44,253 bases of DNA from an uncultured Eubacteriales bacterium (GCA_900319075.1 ONMZ01000011.1:1-44253), one strand, 5' to 3'; positions 35,051-43,784 are shown, numbered from the stretch's first letter. The notes: generated by a model from the sequence alone, not told the origin. A program made the numbers and translations.

Positions 35051-36263
35051 AGCCCATTCTCCTTCTTATTGAACCCAGTGTTTGTATAAACCTTGTTATA
35101 TCCTGTTCATCGTTATAAAATGCAAGACTCATTCTTGCTGTTGACTGTACATCAAGATACTGGTGCAAAGGCTGTGCACAGTGATGACCGGCTCGTATGG
35201 CAATGTTGTCGGCATCAAATATGGCTGCGATGTCGTGAGGATGAACACCGTCTATGGTAAATGTCAGTATCCCGTGGTGATCTTCCGGATCGTTTGCACC
35301 TATTATATTTACGTGGGGGATTTTTTTCATCTCATCAAAAGCCAGTGCTGTAAGCTGATCTTCACGCTCTTGAATGGTTTTAAATCCGATCTCTTTTATA
35401 TAGTCTATTGCAGCAGCCAGTCCGGCAGCACCGCCGGCGTTGACTGTGCCTGCCTCAAACTTATGAGGAAGCTCTGCATAGGTGGCATCTTCACGGGTGA
35501 CATATTCGATCATCTCGCCGCCTGAAAGAAACGGCGGCATTTTTTCAAGTATTTCCTGCCGTGCATAAAGCACACCGATCCCCATGGGAGCAAGCATTTT
35601 GTGACCGGAAAAAGCGAGAAAATCAACGTTAAGCTCCTTCACGTCAATAGGGATATGCGCCGCACTCTGTGCAGCATCGCAGACGATGAGTGTGCCGTTT
35701 TTATGGGCAATGTCTGCAAATTCCTTTATTGGATTGAGCCTGCCGAAAATGTTAGATATCTGTGCGATGGCAAAAAGCTTGGTGCGTGGGGTGAGAGCTT
35801 TTTCAAGATCCTTTGCTGTGTATTTTCCCCTTTTGTCACATTCAAGAAATTTCAGGACCGCTCCCTTTTGCTTTGCAAGTATCTGCCAGGGCAAAAGGTT
35901 TGAATGGTGTTCGCTTATGCCTACAAGTATTTCGTCGCCCTGGTCAATGTTTGCCAATCCCCAGCTGAATGCGATCAGGTTCAGACTTTCGGTGGCATTT
36001 CGTGTAAAGATTATCTCTTTTGTGCTGTTTGCACCGATAAATTCCTTTACACTTTTACGGGCGTTCTCGTAGACCTCTGTTGCTTTTACGCTAAGCTCGT
36101 AAAGCCCTCTCAGAGGGTTGGCGTTTTGCTCGATGTAATACTTTGCCAGGGTGTCTATGACCCTTTTGGGTTTTTGCTGGGTTGCCGAATTATCAAGGTA
36201 AACAAGATCTTTGTATTTATTAAAAACAGGGAAGTTTTCTTTGCCTAAAAGAGAGTTACTCAT
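35040..36263 (-). CDS. sufS: Cysteine desulfurase, SufS type
   Basis: This 407-residue PLP enzyme removes sulfur from cysteine as persulfide for Fe-S cluster assembly. PLP Lys222 lies in FSGHKMLAP, the PLP-stacking His in SEHHSNLLPW, and the catalytic Cys362 in RAGHHCAQP, the short-loop SufS pattern. ATG at 36263 (MSNSLLG) is chosen with its GAGGT site; it overlaps sufD by 8 nt. It links cysteine supply here directly to Fe-S cluster demand of the nitrogenase-like proteins. Confidence 0.95.
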   Translation of the reverse strand: MSNSLLGKENFPVFNKYKDLVYLDNSATQQKPKRVIDTLAKYYIEQNANPLRGLYELSVKATEVYENARKSVKEFIGANSTKEIIFTRNATESLNLIAFSWGLANIDQGDEILVGISEHHSNLLPWQILAKQKGAVLKFLECDKRGKYTAKDLEKALTPRTKLFAIAQISNIFGRLNPIKEFADIAHKNGTLIVCDAAQSAAHIPIDVKELNVDFLAFSGHKMLAPMGIGVLYARQEILEKMPPFLSGGEMIEYVTREDATYAELPHKFEAGTVNAGGAAGLAAAIDYIKEIGFKTIQEREDQLTALAFDEMKKIPHVNIIGANDPEDHHGILTFTIDGVHPHDIAAIFDADNIAIRAGHHCAQPLHQYLDVQSTARMSLAFYNDEQDITRFIQTLGSIRRRMGYDN

Positions 36264-37137
36264 TTTTATTACCTCGTCCGATCTTATTGTATATGCGCTG
36301 GCGGATCTGTTCATCTGAAATAGTATCCACTATCTGTGCGATCTTTGAAAATGCCATAAGCTGTACGATCTTTTCATCCGGCAAGCCTCTTGACTGCATA
36401 TAGAAAATATGCTGCTCATCAACTCGTCCGATAGATGCGCCGTGGCTGCCCTGAACATCCTCCTCAGCACAAAGTATCAATGGGACAGTTTTGTTTTTCA
36501 CCTTTTCACCCATAAGCAAAACATCCTCGTTTTCAGCGCCCACCGCACCGCAGCAGCCTTTGGCAAAGTCGATGGTACCCTTAAAGATCTTCTCGGAGCT
36601 GCCGTTCATAACGCCCTTTGCAGCTATCTGCGAATTGGTTTTTCTTCCAAGATGATCTGCCAAAAGATTAATGTCCAGTTTGTCACTGCCGCCGAGAAGA
36701 TAGCCGATGTTAGCTGTAAATACTGATTTTCTGCCCCCAAGAGTGGTGTTTATATCGCTTAGTGCGTCACCCGGCTCAAGAAAGATCTGTATCAGCTCAA
36801 ATCTTGCATCGTCGCTAAGCTTTGCATCAAGCTTTGCCATTGTCTGTGCCTTGCCTTCAAAAACCTGCACCAGTGTGACAGCGGAGCTGTTTTCCGCCTT
36901 GACAGTTGTACGGATACTTGCTTTATCCGTGGGGTCTATAAACATTACAGCCCTTTTGATCTCACCGCTTCGTGCTGTGATCTCAAAAGCTGTGCTTTGC
37001 AAAACCTCCGACTCGCTTTTTTCTTCGTCAAGCGTGACAGTTTTTATGTCAGATGCATCAGCTTCTCTTTGTGTATCGTTCACTCCCAGCCAGGAAAAGG
37101 TGGGGACGGGAAGTTTGTTTAGTTTTATCATACTCAT
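36256..37137 (-). CDS. sufD: SufD-like Fe-S assembly protein
   Basis: This protein has about 293 residues, shorter than SufD of E. coli (over 400). The C-terminal beta-helix part is clear: NSQIAAKGVMNGSS, CCGAVGAENEDVLLMGEK and SHGASIGRVDEQHIFYMQSRGL, the SufB/SufD family signature. It partners with SufB and SufC as a scaffold. ATG at 37137 lies after an AGGGTG site, 5 nt after the sufB stop. The short N-terminal domain is common in Clostridia. Confidence 0.9.
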   Translation of the reverse strand: MSMIKLNKLPVPTFSWLGVNDTQREADASDIKTVTLDEEKSESEVLQSTAFEITARSGEIKRAVMFIDPTDKASIRTTVKAENSSAVTLVQVFEGKAQTMAKLDAKLSDDARFELIQIFLEPGDALSDINTTLGGRKSVFTANIGYLLGGSDKLDINLLADHLGRKTNSQIAAKGVMNGSSEKIFKGTIDFAKGCCGAVGAENEDVLLMGEKVKNKTVPLILCAEEDVQGSHGASIGRVDEQHIFYMQSRGLPDEKIVQLMAFSKIAQIVDTISDEQIRQRIYNKIGRGNKNE

Positions 37138-37142
37138 TTTTA

Positions 37143-38552
37143 TCACCCTATGCTTCCGTGCATTTCAAGTCCTATGAGGTTGTTCATCTCCATGGCATAT
37201 TCAAGGGGAAGCTCCTTTGAAACGTTGTCTGCAAAACCTCTGACTATCATAGCTTTTGCCTCTTGCTCACTCATTCCTCTGCTCATGAGATAAAACACAG
37301 ACTCATCGCTTATGCGGCCTATTTTAGCCTCGTGTCCGATGTCTGCAAACTTTGTGCGTATGTCCATTGCCGGCACCGTGTCTGAACGTGAAATGCTGTC
37401 CAGCATAAGCGATTCGCAGCTTACTGAGCTTTTGCTGCCGTGGGCCTCCGGCTTGACCACGACTGCACTTCTGAAGGTGCTTATTCCGCCTGATTTGCTA
37501 ATGGACTTGGTGTTCATATAGGATGAAGTATTCGGTGCATTGTGGACCATTTTTGCACCTGTATCAAGGTTTTGCCCCTCGCCTGCAAAGGTTATGCCTG
37601 TGAACTCTGCACGGGCACCCTCGCCGTTGAGAATGCTCATGGGATACAGATACGAAACGTGGGAGCCAAAGCTGCCGGATACCCACTCTATCTTCCCCCC
37701 CTGAGAAACAAGCGCACGCTTGGTGTTAAGGTTGTACATATTCTTTGACCAGTTCTCGATGGTGGAATAGCGCAGCGTTGCGTTTTTGCCCACATAAAGC
37801 TCCACGCAGCCTGCGTGCAGACCTGCCTCGTAATACTTCGGGGCAGAGCACCCTTCGATGAAATGCAGATAGGAGTCTTCTTCCAGGATTATCAAAGTGT
37901 GTTCAAACTGTCCTGCGCCTTTTGCGTTGAGCCTGAAATAGGATTGCAGGGGTATCTCAAGCCTTACACCCTTTGGAACATACACAAACGATCCCCCCGA
38001 CCATACCGCACCGTGGAGCGCCGCAAACTTGTGGTCTGTGGGCGGAACCAGCTTCATAAAGTGAGATCTTATCATCTCAGCGTAACGCTCATCATGCATT
38101 GCGCTTTCAAGGTCGGTGTAAACTACTCCCGACTGTGCGACCTCTTTTCTTACATTGTGATAAACAAGCTCGCTGTCATACTGTGCCCCCACACCTGCAA
38201 GCGATTCTCTCTCCGCTTGGGGTATGCCAAGGTTTTCAAAGGTCTTTTTTATATCCTCGGGAACATCGTTCCAGTCTGTGTTCATGCGGCTTTTCTGCCT
38301 TATGTATGTGATTATCCTGTCAACGTCAAGTTCGTCTATGGACGGCCCCCAGTTGACCATTTTTATCTTATTGTATATATCCAGCGAGTGCAGACGCAGA
38401 TCTCTCATCCATTCCGGGTCGCCCTTTTCCTGTGAGATCTCTCTGACTATTTCCTCTGTAAGGCCGCTGCCAAGGAAGCTGCTTTCGTCCTCATCAAATC
38501 TGAAATCATAGCGTGAACGGTCGATGTCCGCAACATATGTTTTTTCCCCCAT
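37143..38552 (-). CDS. sufB: SufB Fe-S scaffold subunit
   Basis: This 469-residue subunit has the SufB beta-helix core: HYIEGC-like LHFIEGCSAPKY, NLNTKRALV, GSKSSVSCESLMLD and the IGRISDESVFYLMSRGMSE end. Cluster assembly takes place at the SufB-SufD interface with ATP use by SufC. ATG at 38552 (MGEKTY) has an AAGGAG site. It follows sufC by only 4 nt. Confidence 0.95.
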   Translation of the reverse strand: MGEKTYVADIDRSRYDFRFDEDESSFLGSGLTEEIVREISQEKGDPEWMRDLRLHSLDIYNKIKMVNWGPSIDELDVDRIITYIRQKSRMNTDWNDVPEDIKKTFENLGIPQAERESLAGVGAQYDSELVYHNVRKEVAQSGVVYTDLESAMHDERYAEMIRSHFMKLVPPTDHKFAALHGAVWSGGSFVYVPKGVRLEIPLQSYFRLNAKGAGQFEHTLIILEEDSYLHFIEGCSAPKYYEAGLHAGCVELYVGKNATLRYSTIENWSKNMYNLNTKRALVSQGGKIEWVSGSFGSHVSYLYPMSILNGEGARAEFTGITFAGEGQNLDTGAKMVHNAPNTSSYMNTKSISKSGGISTFRSAVVVKPEAHGSKSSVSCESLMLDSISRSDTVPAMDIRTKFADIGHEAKIGRISDESVFYLMSRGMSEQEAKAMIVRGFADNVSKELPLEYAMEMNNLIGLEMHGSIG

Positions 38553-38556
38553 CATC

Positions 38557-39303
38557 TCACTCCTTGTCGGTATATTTGTCAAATCCGTTTTTGATAACAT
38601 CATCAACAAGCTCAGCGGGGCCGTCACAAACTATCTTTCCACCTGAGAGAATGTGGGTCTTGTCAACGGTTAGCGACTCAAGTATTTTTGTGTTGTGGGT
38701 AATGATAAGAAGTGTTCCGCCTGTGCGGTTCTTGTATTCGTTTATCCCCTTTGAAACTGTTTTAACAGCATCAACATCAAGCCCGGAGTCTGTTTCGTCA
38801 AGTATTGCAAGCTTTGGTTCAAGGATCAGCAGCTGAAGGATCTCGGCTTTCTTTTTCTCGCCCCCTGAAAAGCCCACGTTAAGATCCCGCTGTGCATATG
38901 AGCTGTCCATATCCACGAGCTCCATTGCGGCTTTAAGCTTCTTTTTGAAATCCCACAGCTTCATATGTTTGCCGCTTATCTGCTCCAGTGAGTTGCGTAA
39001 AAATTCCGAAAGGGTTATCCCGGGTATCTCAACAGGGTTCTGAAACGAAAGAAAGATACCCCTTTTTGCCCTTTCGTATGCAGACTCGTTAGTTATATCC
39101 GCACCGTCAAAAAGTATCTTACCGTCTGTGACAGTATACTCAGGGCTTCCCATTATCGCAAGCCCCAGAGTTGATTTTCCCGCACCGTTATGACCCATAA
39201 GAACATGAGTGCTGCCTTTTTCCATACCCAGTGAAACACCGTGCAGCAAGGGCTTGTCCTCCGCACTTACGCAAAGGTCTGTTATAGTTAATAGCTGTGA
39301 CAT
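38557..39303 (-). CDS. sufC: SufC ATPase
   Basis: This 248-residue ABC-type ATPase drives the SufBCD scaffold. Walker A is GHNGAGKST near residue 38, signature LNVGFSGGEKKKAEILQLL, and Walker B LAILDETDSGLD, the form typical of SufC. It is the first gene of sufCBDSU-rrf2-metA, transcribed from the promoter at 39403-39375. The GAGGAGG-type site lies upstream of its ATG. Confidence 0.96.
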   Translation of the reverse strand: MSQLLTITDLCVSAEDKPLLHGVSLGMEKGSTHVLMGHNGAGKSTLGLAIMGSPEYTVTDGKILFDGADITNESAYERAKRGIFLSFQNPVEIPGITLSEFLRNSLEQISGKHMKLWDFKKKLKAAMELVDMDSSYAQRDLNVGFSGGEKKKAEILQLLILEPKLAILDETDSGLDVDAVKTVSKGINEYKNRTGGTLLIITHNTKILESLTVDKTHILSGGKIVCDGPAELVDDVIKNGFDKYTDKE

Positions 39304-39374
39304 ATTTATCCTCCTGAGTCTATTAAGAATAGTATGTTAATTATAATCCTACCGTTACAGTATGTAATAAACAC

Positions 39375-39403
39375 ATTGTAGCATTTATTACCTACCAAGT
39401 CAA
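39375..39403 (-). promoter_or_regulatory. suf operon promoter
   Basis: On the minus strand TTGACT (39403-39398), 17-bp spacer, TACAAT (39380-39375). The -35 box is inside the Rrf2-type site. Confidence 0.83.
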
Positions 39404-39410
39404 TAGGAAA
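39393..39410. promoter_or_regulatory. Rrf2/CymR-type operator at suf promoter
   Basis: TACCAAGTCAATAGGAAA, overlapping the minus-strand -35. The sequence ATTTCCTATTGACTT is shared with the divergent metY2 promoter. Confidence 0.75.
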
Positions 39411-39428
39411 TAAGCGAATTTATAATAT

Positions 39429-39445
39429 CCTACAATACAAGTAGG
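39429..39445. repeat. Small inverted repeat between suf and metY2 promoters
   Basis: CCTAC, 7 bp, GTAGG. It shares CCTA/TAGG ends with the Rrf2-type sites and may be a weak site for the same regulator. Confidence 0.35.
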
Positions 39446-39471
39446 TTAATATAGCTTATGTTTGTACAACA

Positions 39472-39489
39472 TTTCCTATTGACTTTGTA
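39472..39489. promoter_or_regulatory. Rrf2/CymR-type operator overlapping metY2 -35
   Basis: On the minus strand TACAAAGTCAATAGGAAA, one base from the suf copy. The longer context is ATTTCCTA, 9 bp, TAGGAAAT (39471-39495). Confidence 0.75.
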
Positions 39490-39507
39490 GGAAATATGGG
39501 TTATACT
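39479..39507 (+). promoter_or_regulatory. metY2-cysK promoter
   Basis: TTGACT (39479-39484), 17-bp spacer, TATACT (39502-39507), predicted start near 39514. Confidence 0.83.
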
Positions 39508-39514
39508 TAAAACA

Positions 39515-39532
39515 TACCAATCCGATAGGAAA
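39515..39532. promoter_or_regulatory. Rrf2/CymR-type operator at the metY2 transcription start
   Basis: TACCAATCCGATAGGAAA. It begins 8 bp after the -10 box, as the mccB copy does. The reverse strand, TTTCCTATCGGATTGGTA, resembles the CymR boxes of Bacillus as I recall them. Confidence 0.75.
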
Positions 39533-39562
39533 TAGACATTATACCACGAAGGAGTGCTGATA

Positions 39563-39637
39563 ATGACACTTATTTTTACAGTACTTATCCGCAGCAATTA
39601 TCGCTATGGACGAATGCATTATAAATGTACGGGATAA
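39563..39637 (+). CDS. Possible 24-residue leader peptide upstream of metY2
   Basis: An AAGGAG site lies 8 nt before ATG 39563, followed by 24 codons ending with ...MHYKCTG and TAA. It is transcribed from the metY2 promoter and stops 56 nt before metY2. One Cys and two Met near the end could make ribosome progress depend on sulfur amino acids, but no clear terminator/antiterminator pair was seen. It may be a chance reading frame. The rest of the 390-bp region holds the divergent promoters and operators. Confidence 0.45.
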   Translation: MTLIFTVLIRSNYRYGRMHYKCTG

Positions 39638-39693
39638 TAAGAGATAAGAAATAATAACATATCACAAACACTGTAAATAAAGGAGTAAATATT

Positions 39694-40974
39694 ATGAGCA
39701 ATTATAGATTTGAAACATTACAGCTTCACGTTGGACAGGAGCAGGCAGACCCTGCAACAGATTCAAGGGCAGTGCCTATTTATCAGACCACATCTTATGT
39801 TTTCCACAATTCCGAGCATGCAGCAGCACGCTTCGGACTAACAGACGCAGGCAACATCTACGGCAGACTTACAAACTCCACTCAGGATGTCCTTGAAAAA
39901 AGGGTCGCAGCACTTGAGGGCGGTGTCGCAGCTCTTGCGGTAGCATCAGGCGCAGCAGCTATCACATACGCTATACAGGCACTTGCAGGCAAGGGTGAAC
40001 ATATCGTTGCACAAAAGACTATCTACGGCGGAAGCTACAACCTGCTTGCACATACACTTCCCATCTATGGGGTACAGACCACTTTTGTGGATATCCATGC
40101 ACTTGACCAGGTAAGGGCAGCTATAAAGCCTGAAACAAAGGCGATATTCATCGAGACCCTCGGCAATCCAAACAGCGATATCCCTGACATTGAGGCGCTG
40201 AGCAAGATCGCACACGAGCACAACATCCCTCTTGTAATCGACAACACGTTCGGCACACCGTTCCTTATCAAGCCTATCGAGCTTGGGGCAGATATAGTTG
40301 TACACTCTGCAACAAAGTTCCTGGGCGGTCACGGAACCACCCTGGGAGGCGTTATTGTTGACTCGGGCAAGTTCAACTGGTCGCCTGAGAAGTTCCCCGG
40401 CATCGCAGCACCAAATCCAAGCTATCACGGCGTATCATTTACCGCAGCAGCAGGTCCTGCAGCATTTGTAACTTATATCAGAGCTATCCTTCTACGTGAC
40501 ACAGGTGCAGCGATCTCACCGTTCAATGCGTTTTTGCTTTTACAGGGAATAGAGACCCTTTCACTCAGACTTGAGCGTCATGCAGAGAATACAAAGAAGG
40601 TCGTTGAATATCTGGCATCACATCCCCTGGTGGAAAAGGTCAACCACCCGTCACTTCCTGACCACCCACAGCATGAGCTTTACAATAAGTATTTCAAAAA
40701 CGGAGGCGGCTCCATATTTACCTTTGACATCAAGGGCGGAAAAGAAGAGGCATGGAAGTTTATAGACGCACTTAAAATTTTCTCGCTGCTTGCAAACGTT
40801 GCCGATGTTAAGTCGCTGGTGATCCACCCTGCATCAACAACACATTCACAGCTTTCCGAAAGCGAGCTGACAGATGCAGGCATCAATCAGAATACTATCA
40901 GACTTTCCATCGGTACAGAGCATATTGACGATATTATTGCAGACCTTGAAAATGGTTTTGCAGCTATTAAATAA
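39694..40974 (+). CDS. metY: O-acetylhomoserine sulfhydrylase (canonical copy)
   Basis: This 426-residue PLP enzyme makes homocysteine from O-acetylhomoserine and sulfide (or methionine from methanethiol). PLP Lys208 is in [34 protein letters not shown]-type segments and an IIADLENGF end are typical of MetY. It is the first gene of metY2-cysK and has an AAAGGAG site. Together with metA it closes direct sulfhydrylation. It differs clearly from the copy at 16573. Confidence 0.95.
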   Translation: MSNYRFETLQLHVGQEQADPATDSRAVPIYQTTSYVFHNSEHAAARFGLTDAGNIYGRLTNSTQDVLEKRVAALEGGVAALAVASGAAAITYAIQALAGKGEHIVAQKTIYGGSYNLLAHTLPIYGVQTTFVDIHALDQVRAAIKPETKAIFIETLGNPNSDIPDIEALSKIAHEHNIPLVIDNTFGTPFLIKPIELGADIVVHSATKFLGGHGTTLGGVIVDSGKFNWSPEKFPGIAAPNPSYHGVSFTAAAGPAAFVTYIRAILLRDTGAAISPFNAFLLLQGIETLSLRLERHAENTKKVVEYLASHPLVEKVNHPSLPDHPQHELYNKYFKNGGGSIFTFDIKGGKEEAWKFIDALKIFSLLANVADVKSLVIHPASTTHSQLSESELTDAGINQNTIRLSIGTEHIDDIIADLENGFAAIK

Positions 40975-40989
40975 AAAGGAGAGATTCTT

Positions 40990-41922
40990 ATGGCTAACAT
41001 CTACAAGGGAACACTTGGTCTTATCGGAAACACCCCACTGGTTGAGGTGGTAAATGTTGAAAACGAACTCAAGCTTGAGGCAACTGTACTTGCGAAACTG
41101 GAATATTTCAATCCTGCCGGGAGCGTAAAGGACAGGATCGCCAAAGCAATGATCGAAAAGGCGGAGCAGAACGGACTTCTCAAAAAAGGTTCTGTTATCA
41201 TCGAGCCTACCTCGGGAAACACAGGTATCGGACTTGCATCCATCGCCGCAGCAAAAGGTTATCGCATTATAATAACAATGCCTGAAACCATGAGCGTTGA
41301 ACGCCGAAATATTCTTCGTTCATACGGCGCAGAGATCGTATTGACAGACGGCGCAAAGGGTATGAAAGGCGCAATCGCCAAGGCAGAGGAGCTTTCAAAG
41401 GAAATTGAAAACAGCTTTATCCCCGGTCAGTTTGTAAATCCTGCAAATCCTGAGATCCATAAAAACACGACCGGCCCGGAGATATGGAACGATACCGATG
41501 GAAAGGTGGATATCTTTATTGCAGGTGTTGGTACAGGCGGAACAGTAAGCGGAGTAGGTGCGTTCCTCAAAGGAAAAAATCCTGATGTGAGGGTCGTAGC
41601 GGTTGAGCCGGAAAGCTCACCTGTGCTTTCCAAAGGTACAGCCGGAGCGCATAAAATACAGGGTATCGGTGCCGGTTTTGTACCGGAGGTACTTGATACA
41701 GAGATCTACGACGAGGTATTTGTTGTATCAAACGATGATGCTTTTGCAAAAGCAAAGCTGCTTGCTAAAAAAGAGGGTATCTCGGTGGGCATTTCCTCCG
41801 GTGCAGCTCTTCACGCAGCTATCGAGCTTGCACAGCGTCCTGAAAACAAGGGCAAAACCATCGTGGCGCTCCTTCCGGACAGCGGCGACAGATACTATTC
41901 AACACCACTGTTCACAGAATAA
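40990..41922 (+). CDS. cysK: Cysteine synthase A (O-acetylserine sulfhydrylase)
   Basis: This 310-residue PLP enzyme makes cysteine from O-acetylserine and sulfide. PLP Lys46 is in NPAGSVKDR, the substrate loop is TSGNTG, and the phosphate-binding loop is GTGGT. It lies 15 nt after metY2. It is also the likely partner for the CymR-like regulator, whose C-terminal YI tail could enter its active site. No cysE gene is seen in this window. Confidence 0.95.
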   Translation: MANIYKGTLGLIGNTPLVEVVNVENELKLEATVLAKLEYFNPAGSVKDRIAKAMIEKAEQNGLLKKGSVIIEPTSGNTGIGLASIAAAKGYRIIITMPETMSVERRNILRSYGAEIVLTDGAKGMKGAIAKAEELSKEIENSFIPGQFVNPANPEIHKNTTGPEIWNDTDGKVDIFIAGVGTGGTVSGVGAFLKGKNPDVRVVAVEPESSPVLSKGTAGAHKIQGIGAGFVPEVLDTEIYDEVFVVSNDDAFAKAKLLAKKEGISVGISSGAALHAAIELAQRPENKGKTIVALLPDSGDRYYSTPLFTE

Positions 41923-41932
41923 TATAACTCTT

Positions 41933-41969
41933 AAAGCGGAATGCCGTATTCAGCGGTGTTCCGCTTTTC
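41933..41969 (+). terminator. Intrinsic terminator after cysK
   Basis: AAAGCGGAA and TTCCGCTTT form the outer stem, with an inner CCG/CGG pair, followed by TTTCTT. Confidence 0.8.
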
Positions 41970-41998
41970 TTGACAAATCCTATGGAAAAGCTTATAAT
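41970..41998 (+). promoter_or_regulatory. Promoter of the IscR-like rrf2 gene
   Basis: TTGACA (41970-41975), 17-bp spacer, TATAAT (41993-41998): full consensus. The spacer has CCTATGGAAAA, partly like the Rrf2 sites. Confidence 0.83.
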
Positions 41999-42027
41999 AA
42001 AATAAGTATCAAAGAAAGGATTGAGTC

Positions 42028-42444
42028 GTGTTGAAGATATCAACAAAAGGCAGATATGCTCTGCGGCTTATGCTTGATCTTGCACTGTGCGAAAAGGGCA
42101 AGTATATTGCTCTTAAAGACATATCTCAAAGACAGGATATAAGCGTAAAATATCTTGAACAGATAATCTCTGTTCTTAGCCGTGCAGGCTTTGTCAGGAG
42201 CGTGAGAGGCTCAGGCGGCGGATATATGCTTGCCAGGGACCCTGAGGAATACACCGTAGGAATGATCCTTCGTCTGACCGAAGGCAGCCTTGCACCTGTG
42301 GCGTGTCTTGAATACGAGCCGAACGATTGCCCCCGAGCTGAAAGCTGTGTTACACTTGGGGTGTGGGAAAAGCTCTATAAGGCGATCAATGATGTTGTGG
42401 ATAATATCACCCTTGCCGACCTGGCAGAGCAAAGCAATAAGTGA
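42028..42444 (+). CDS. Rrf2-family regulator, IscR-like with three cysteines
   Basis: This 138-residue regulator has the Rrf2 winged helix (MLKISTKGRYALRLMLDLA, KDISQRQDISVKYLEQII, RGSGGGYMLA). The loop CLEYEPNDCPRAESC holds three Cys in IscR-like spacing, so a 2Fe-2S sensor is likely. It starts with GTG 42028 after AAAGG. It is monocistronic and follows cysK. IscR homologues repress suf/isc when clusters are plentiful; which promoter it binds here is not shown. Confidence 0.9.
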   Translation: MLKISTKGRYALRLMLDLALCEKGKYIALKDISQRQDISVKYLEQIISVLSRAGFVRSVRGSGGGYMLARDPEEYTVGMILRLTEGSLAPVACLEYEPNDCPRAESCVTLGVWEKLYKAINDVVDNITLADLAEQSNK

Positions 42445-42496
42445 TATTTGTTTGTACTTATAGCTGCCAGGCACAATAAATCGGATATAATAAGAG

Positions 42497-42530
42497 ATCC
42501 GCTGAGAGATAAAACCTCAGCGGATTTTTT
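42497..42530 (+). terminator. Intrinsic terminator after the IscR-like gene
   Basis: ATCCGCTGAG, 9-nt loop, CTCAGCGGAT, then TTTTT. Confidence 0.9.
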
Positions 42531-42534
42531 GACA

Positions 42535-42567
42535 TAAAAAAGGCATTTACCAAACGATGAATGCCTT
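42535..42567 (-). terminator. Terminator downstream of fic
   Basis: On the minus strand AAGGCATT, a loop, AATGCCTT followed by T-run. It lies about 117 bp downstream of the fic stop; the gap otherwise holds a short direct repeat (TTGTTAGT twice near 42573-42591). Confidence 0.7.
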
Positions 42568-42683
42568 AAAATTTGTTAGTTACTTGTTAGTAACACTGCT
42601 TTGTCCTTAGATGCATATAGCGACTATTGTTAAGAATTATCATCTTTTTTTGATTTCATCTAAAAAAAGGAGAAAAATGCTTA

Positions 42684-43451
42684 TCAAAAACGCTGAGCTA
42701 AGACATCTTTGTAGTTGTCAGCGCCTCTGTTATACTCAATGCCAAAGTAATCAAGAATAGCTGCCATATTATCCTGCGAAGCAAGCAGAACATTGATGAG
42801 CCGTTCGTTTTTGTCCTCGGTCTGCCATTCTTTCAAGCCCATATAATAGAACATCTTGTCGTTATCGTCGATTATGAAAGGCAAAATGCCATTTGCGAGA
42901 CACTGCTTGAACATCAGCAGCCTGCCGGTTCTGCCGTTCCCGTCGTAAAATGGGTGTATTCTCTCATATTTCATATGGAACTCGGCGATCTCGAACAGCG
43001 TCATATGCGACTGATCGTATTCAGATAACAGCTTTTTTACTTCATCGGATACTTTTTCGGGTGCAACTGTTGTCAAATCGGCAACATAGTTCGCTTCTTT
43101 CTTATACTCACCGATAACAGCACTGTTGTCCATTACACCTGTTTTAAGGATAGCATGCAGCTGTTTGATATAAGCCTCATCAACAGGCTGAGAGATATTG
43201 TCAAGTATAAAGTCAAAACAGCGGAAATGATTGACCGTCTCAATGACATCGTTTACTCTGACTGCCGCTTCGGACTTATCAATTCCGACACCAACAGTTT
43301 TTGTCTCATAAATATATCTTGTCTGATCGTGGGTGAGTCTGCTGCCCTCAATGTGATTGGAGTTATAAGCAAAATCCACCTGCATCTTGTTATAAACTCC
43401 GCCCTTGTGACCGGCATTCTTTTCAGCGATCAGTTTTTCAAGCAGCTTCAT
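42684..43451 (-). CDS. Fic-domain protein (putative AMPylator) with N-terminal inhibitory motif
   Basis: This 255-residue protein has the complete Fic motif HPFYDGNGRTGR at 166-177. His166 would activate the target hydroxyl and the GNGR loop binds nucleotide phosphates. Near the N-terminus SNHIEG (31-36) fits the class II self-inhibitory motif [S/T]xxxE[G/N], with Glu35 expected to block ATP. Thus this is an active-type but self-inhibited enzyme. No antitoxin gene is adjacent. The target is unknown. An AGGAGG site precedes the ATG. Confidence 0.92.
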   Translation of the reverse strand: MKLLEKLIAEKNAGHKGGVYNKMQVDFAYNSNHIEGSRLTHDQTRYIYETKTVGVGIDKSEAAVRVNDVIETVNHFRCFDFILDNISQPVDEAYIKQLHAILKTGVMDNSAVIGEYKKEANYVADLTTVAPEKVSDEVKKLLSEYDQSHMTLFEIAEFHMKYERIHPFYDGNGRTGRLLMFKQCLANGILPFIIDDNDKMFYYMGLKEWQTEDKNERLINVLLASQDNMAAILDYFGIEYNRGADNYKDVLAQRF

Positions 43452-43484
43452 TTGCGTTCCTCCTTATCGTTCAACGGTATTATA

Positions 43485-43513
43485 ATTATACACCAAATCG
43501 CCTGTAAAGTCAA
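43485..43513 (-). promoter_or_regulatory. fic promoter
   Basis: On the minus strand TTGACT (43513-43508), 17-bp spacer, TATAAT (43490-43485). Confidence 0.82.
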
Positions 43514-43589
43514 TATTTGCGCAGTTTAATTCAACAACGCAACAATGCAGACAATAGGAAATAATGCATCCTTGCAACCCATATATTAT

Positions 43590-43617
43590 AAAAAGCCGTG
43601 TAAAAACACGGCTTTTC
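43590..43617. terminator. Bidirectional hairpin upstream of fic
   Basis: AAAAGCCGTG, 6-nt loop, CACGGCTTTT. A/T runs on both sides make it a possible terminator of the minus-strand remnant to the right. Confidence 0.7.
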
Positions 43618-43618
43618 G

Positions 43619-43636
43619 TTTCCTATTTGCATGGTA
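43619..43636. promoter_or_regulatory. Possible further Rrf2/CymR-type site
   Basis: On the minus strand TACCATGCAAATAGGAAA, two mismatches to the 16 defined positions of the suf/metY2 motif. A weaker copy, AATGCAGACAATAGGAAA, is at 43544-43561. No clear promoter is next to either. Confidence 0.3.
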
Positions 43637-43740
43637 GGGCATCCCGCCTTTTATAGTTCCCAATTTTTGATAGTAAGGTTAGGGTTTCCTTCTTTTAATA
43701 GTTCCCATTTTGCACGGTTAGGAAATACCGCTTGTAAGTT
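43633..43740. repeat. Short degenerate tandem repeat, about 2.5 units of 39-44 bp
   Basis: Units begin at 43633, 43677 and 43716 with GGTAGGG, GGTTAGGG and GGTTAGG. The first two share TTTATAGTTCCCAATTTT or TTTAATAGTTCCCATTTT. Copies are imperfect. The 333-bp gap between fic and the remnant thus holds a promoter, a hairpin and this repeat. Confidence 0.55.
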
Positions 43741-43784
43741 TGTAACTTACATCATATATATTATAACCGGTTATACCTGATTCG

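Noticed and set aside
39304-39693. SAM (S-box) riboswitch before metY2
   Set aside because: The typical S-box sequence elements and a terminator hairpin were not found; the region is explained by divergent promoters and Rrf2-type sites.
43633-43740. CRISPR array
   Set aside because: Only two to three imperfect units of differing length, no constant spacer size, and no cas gene.
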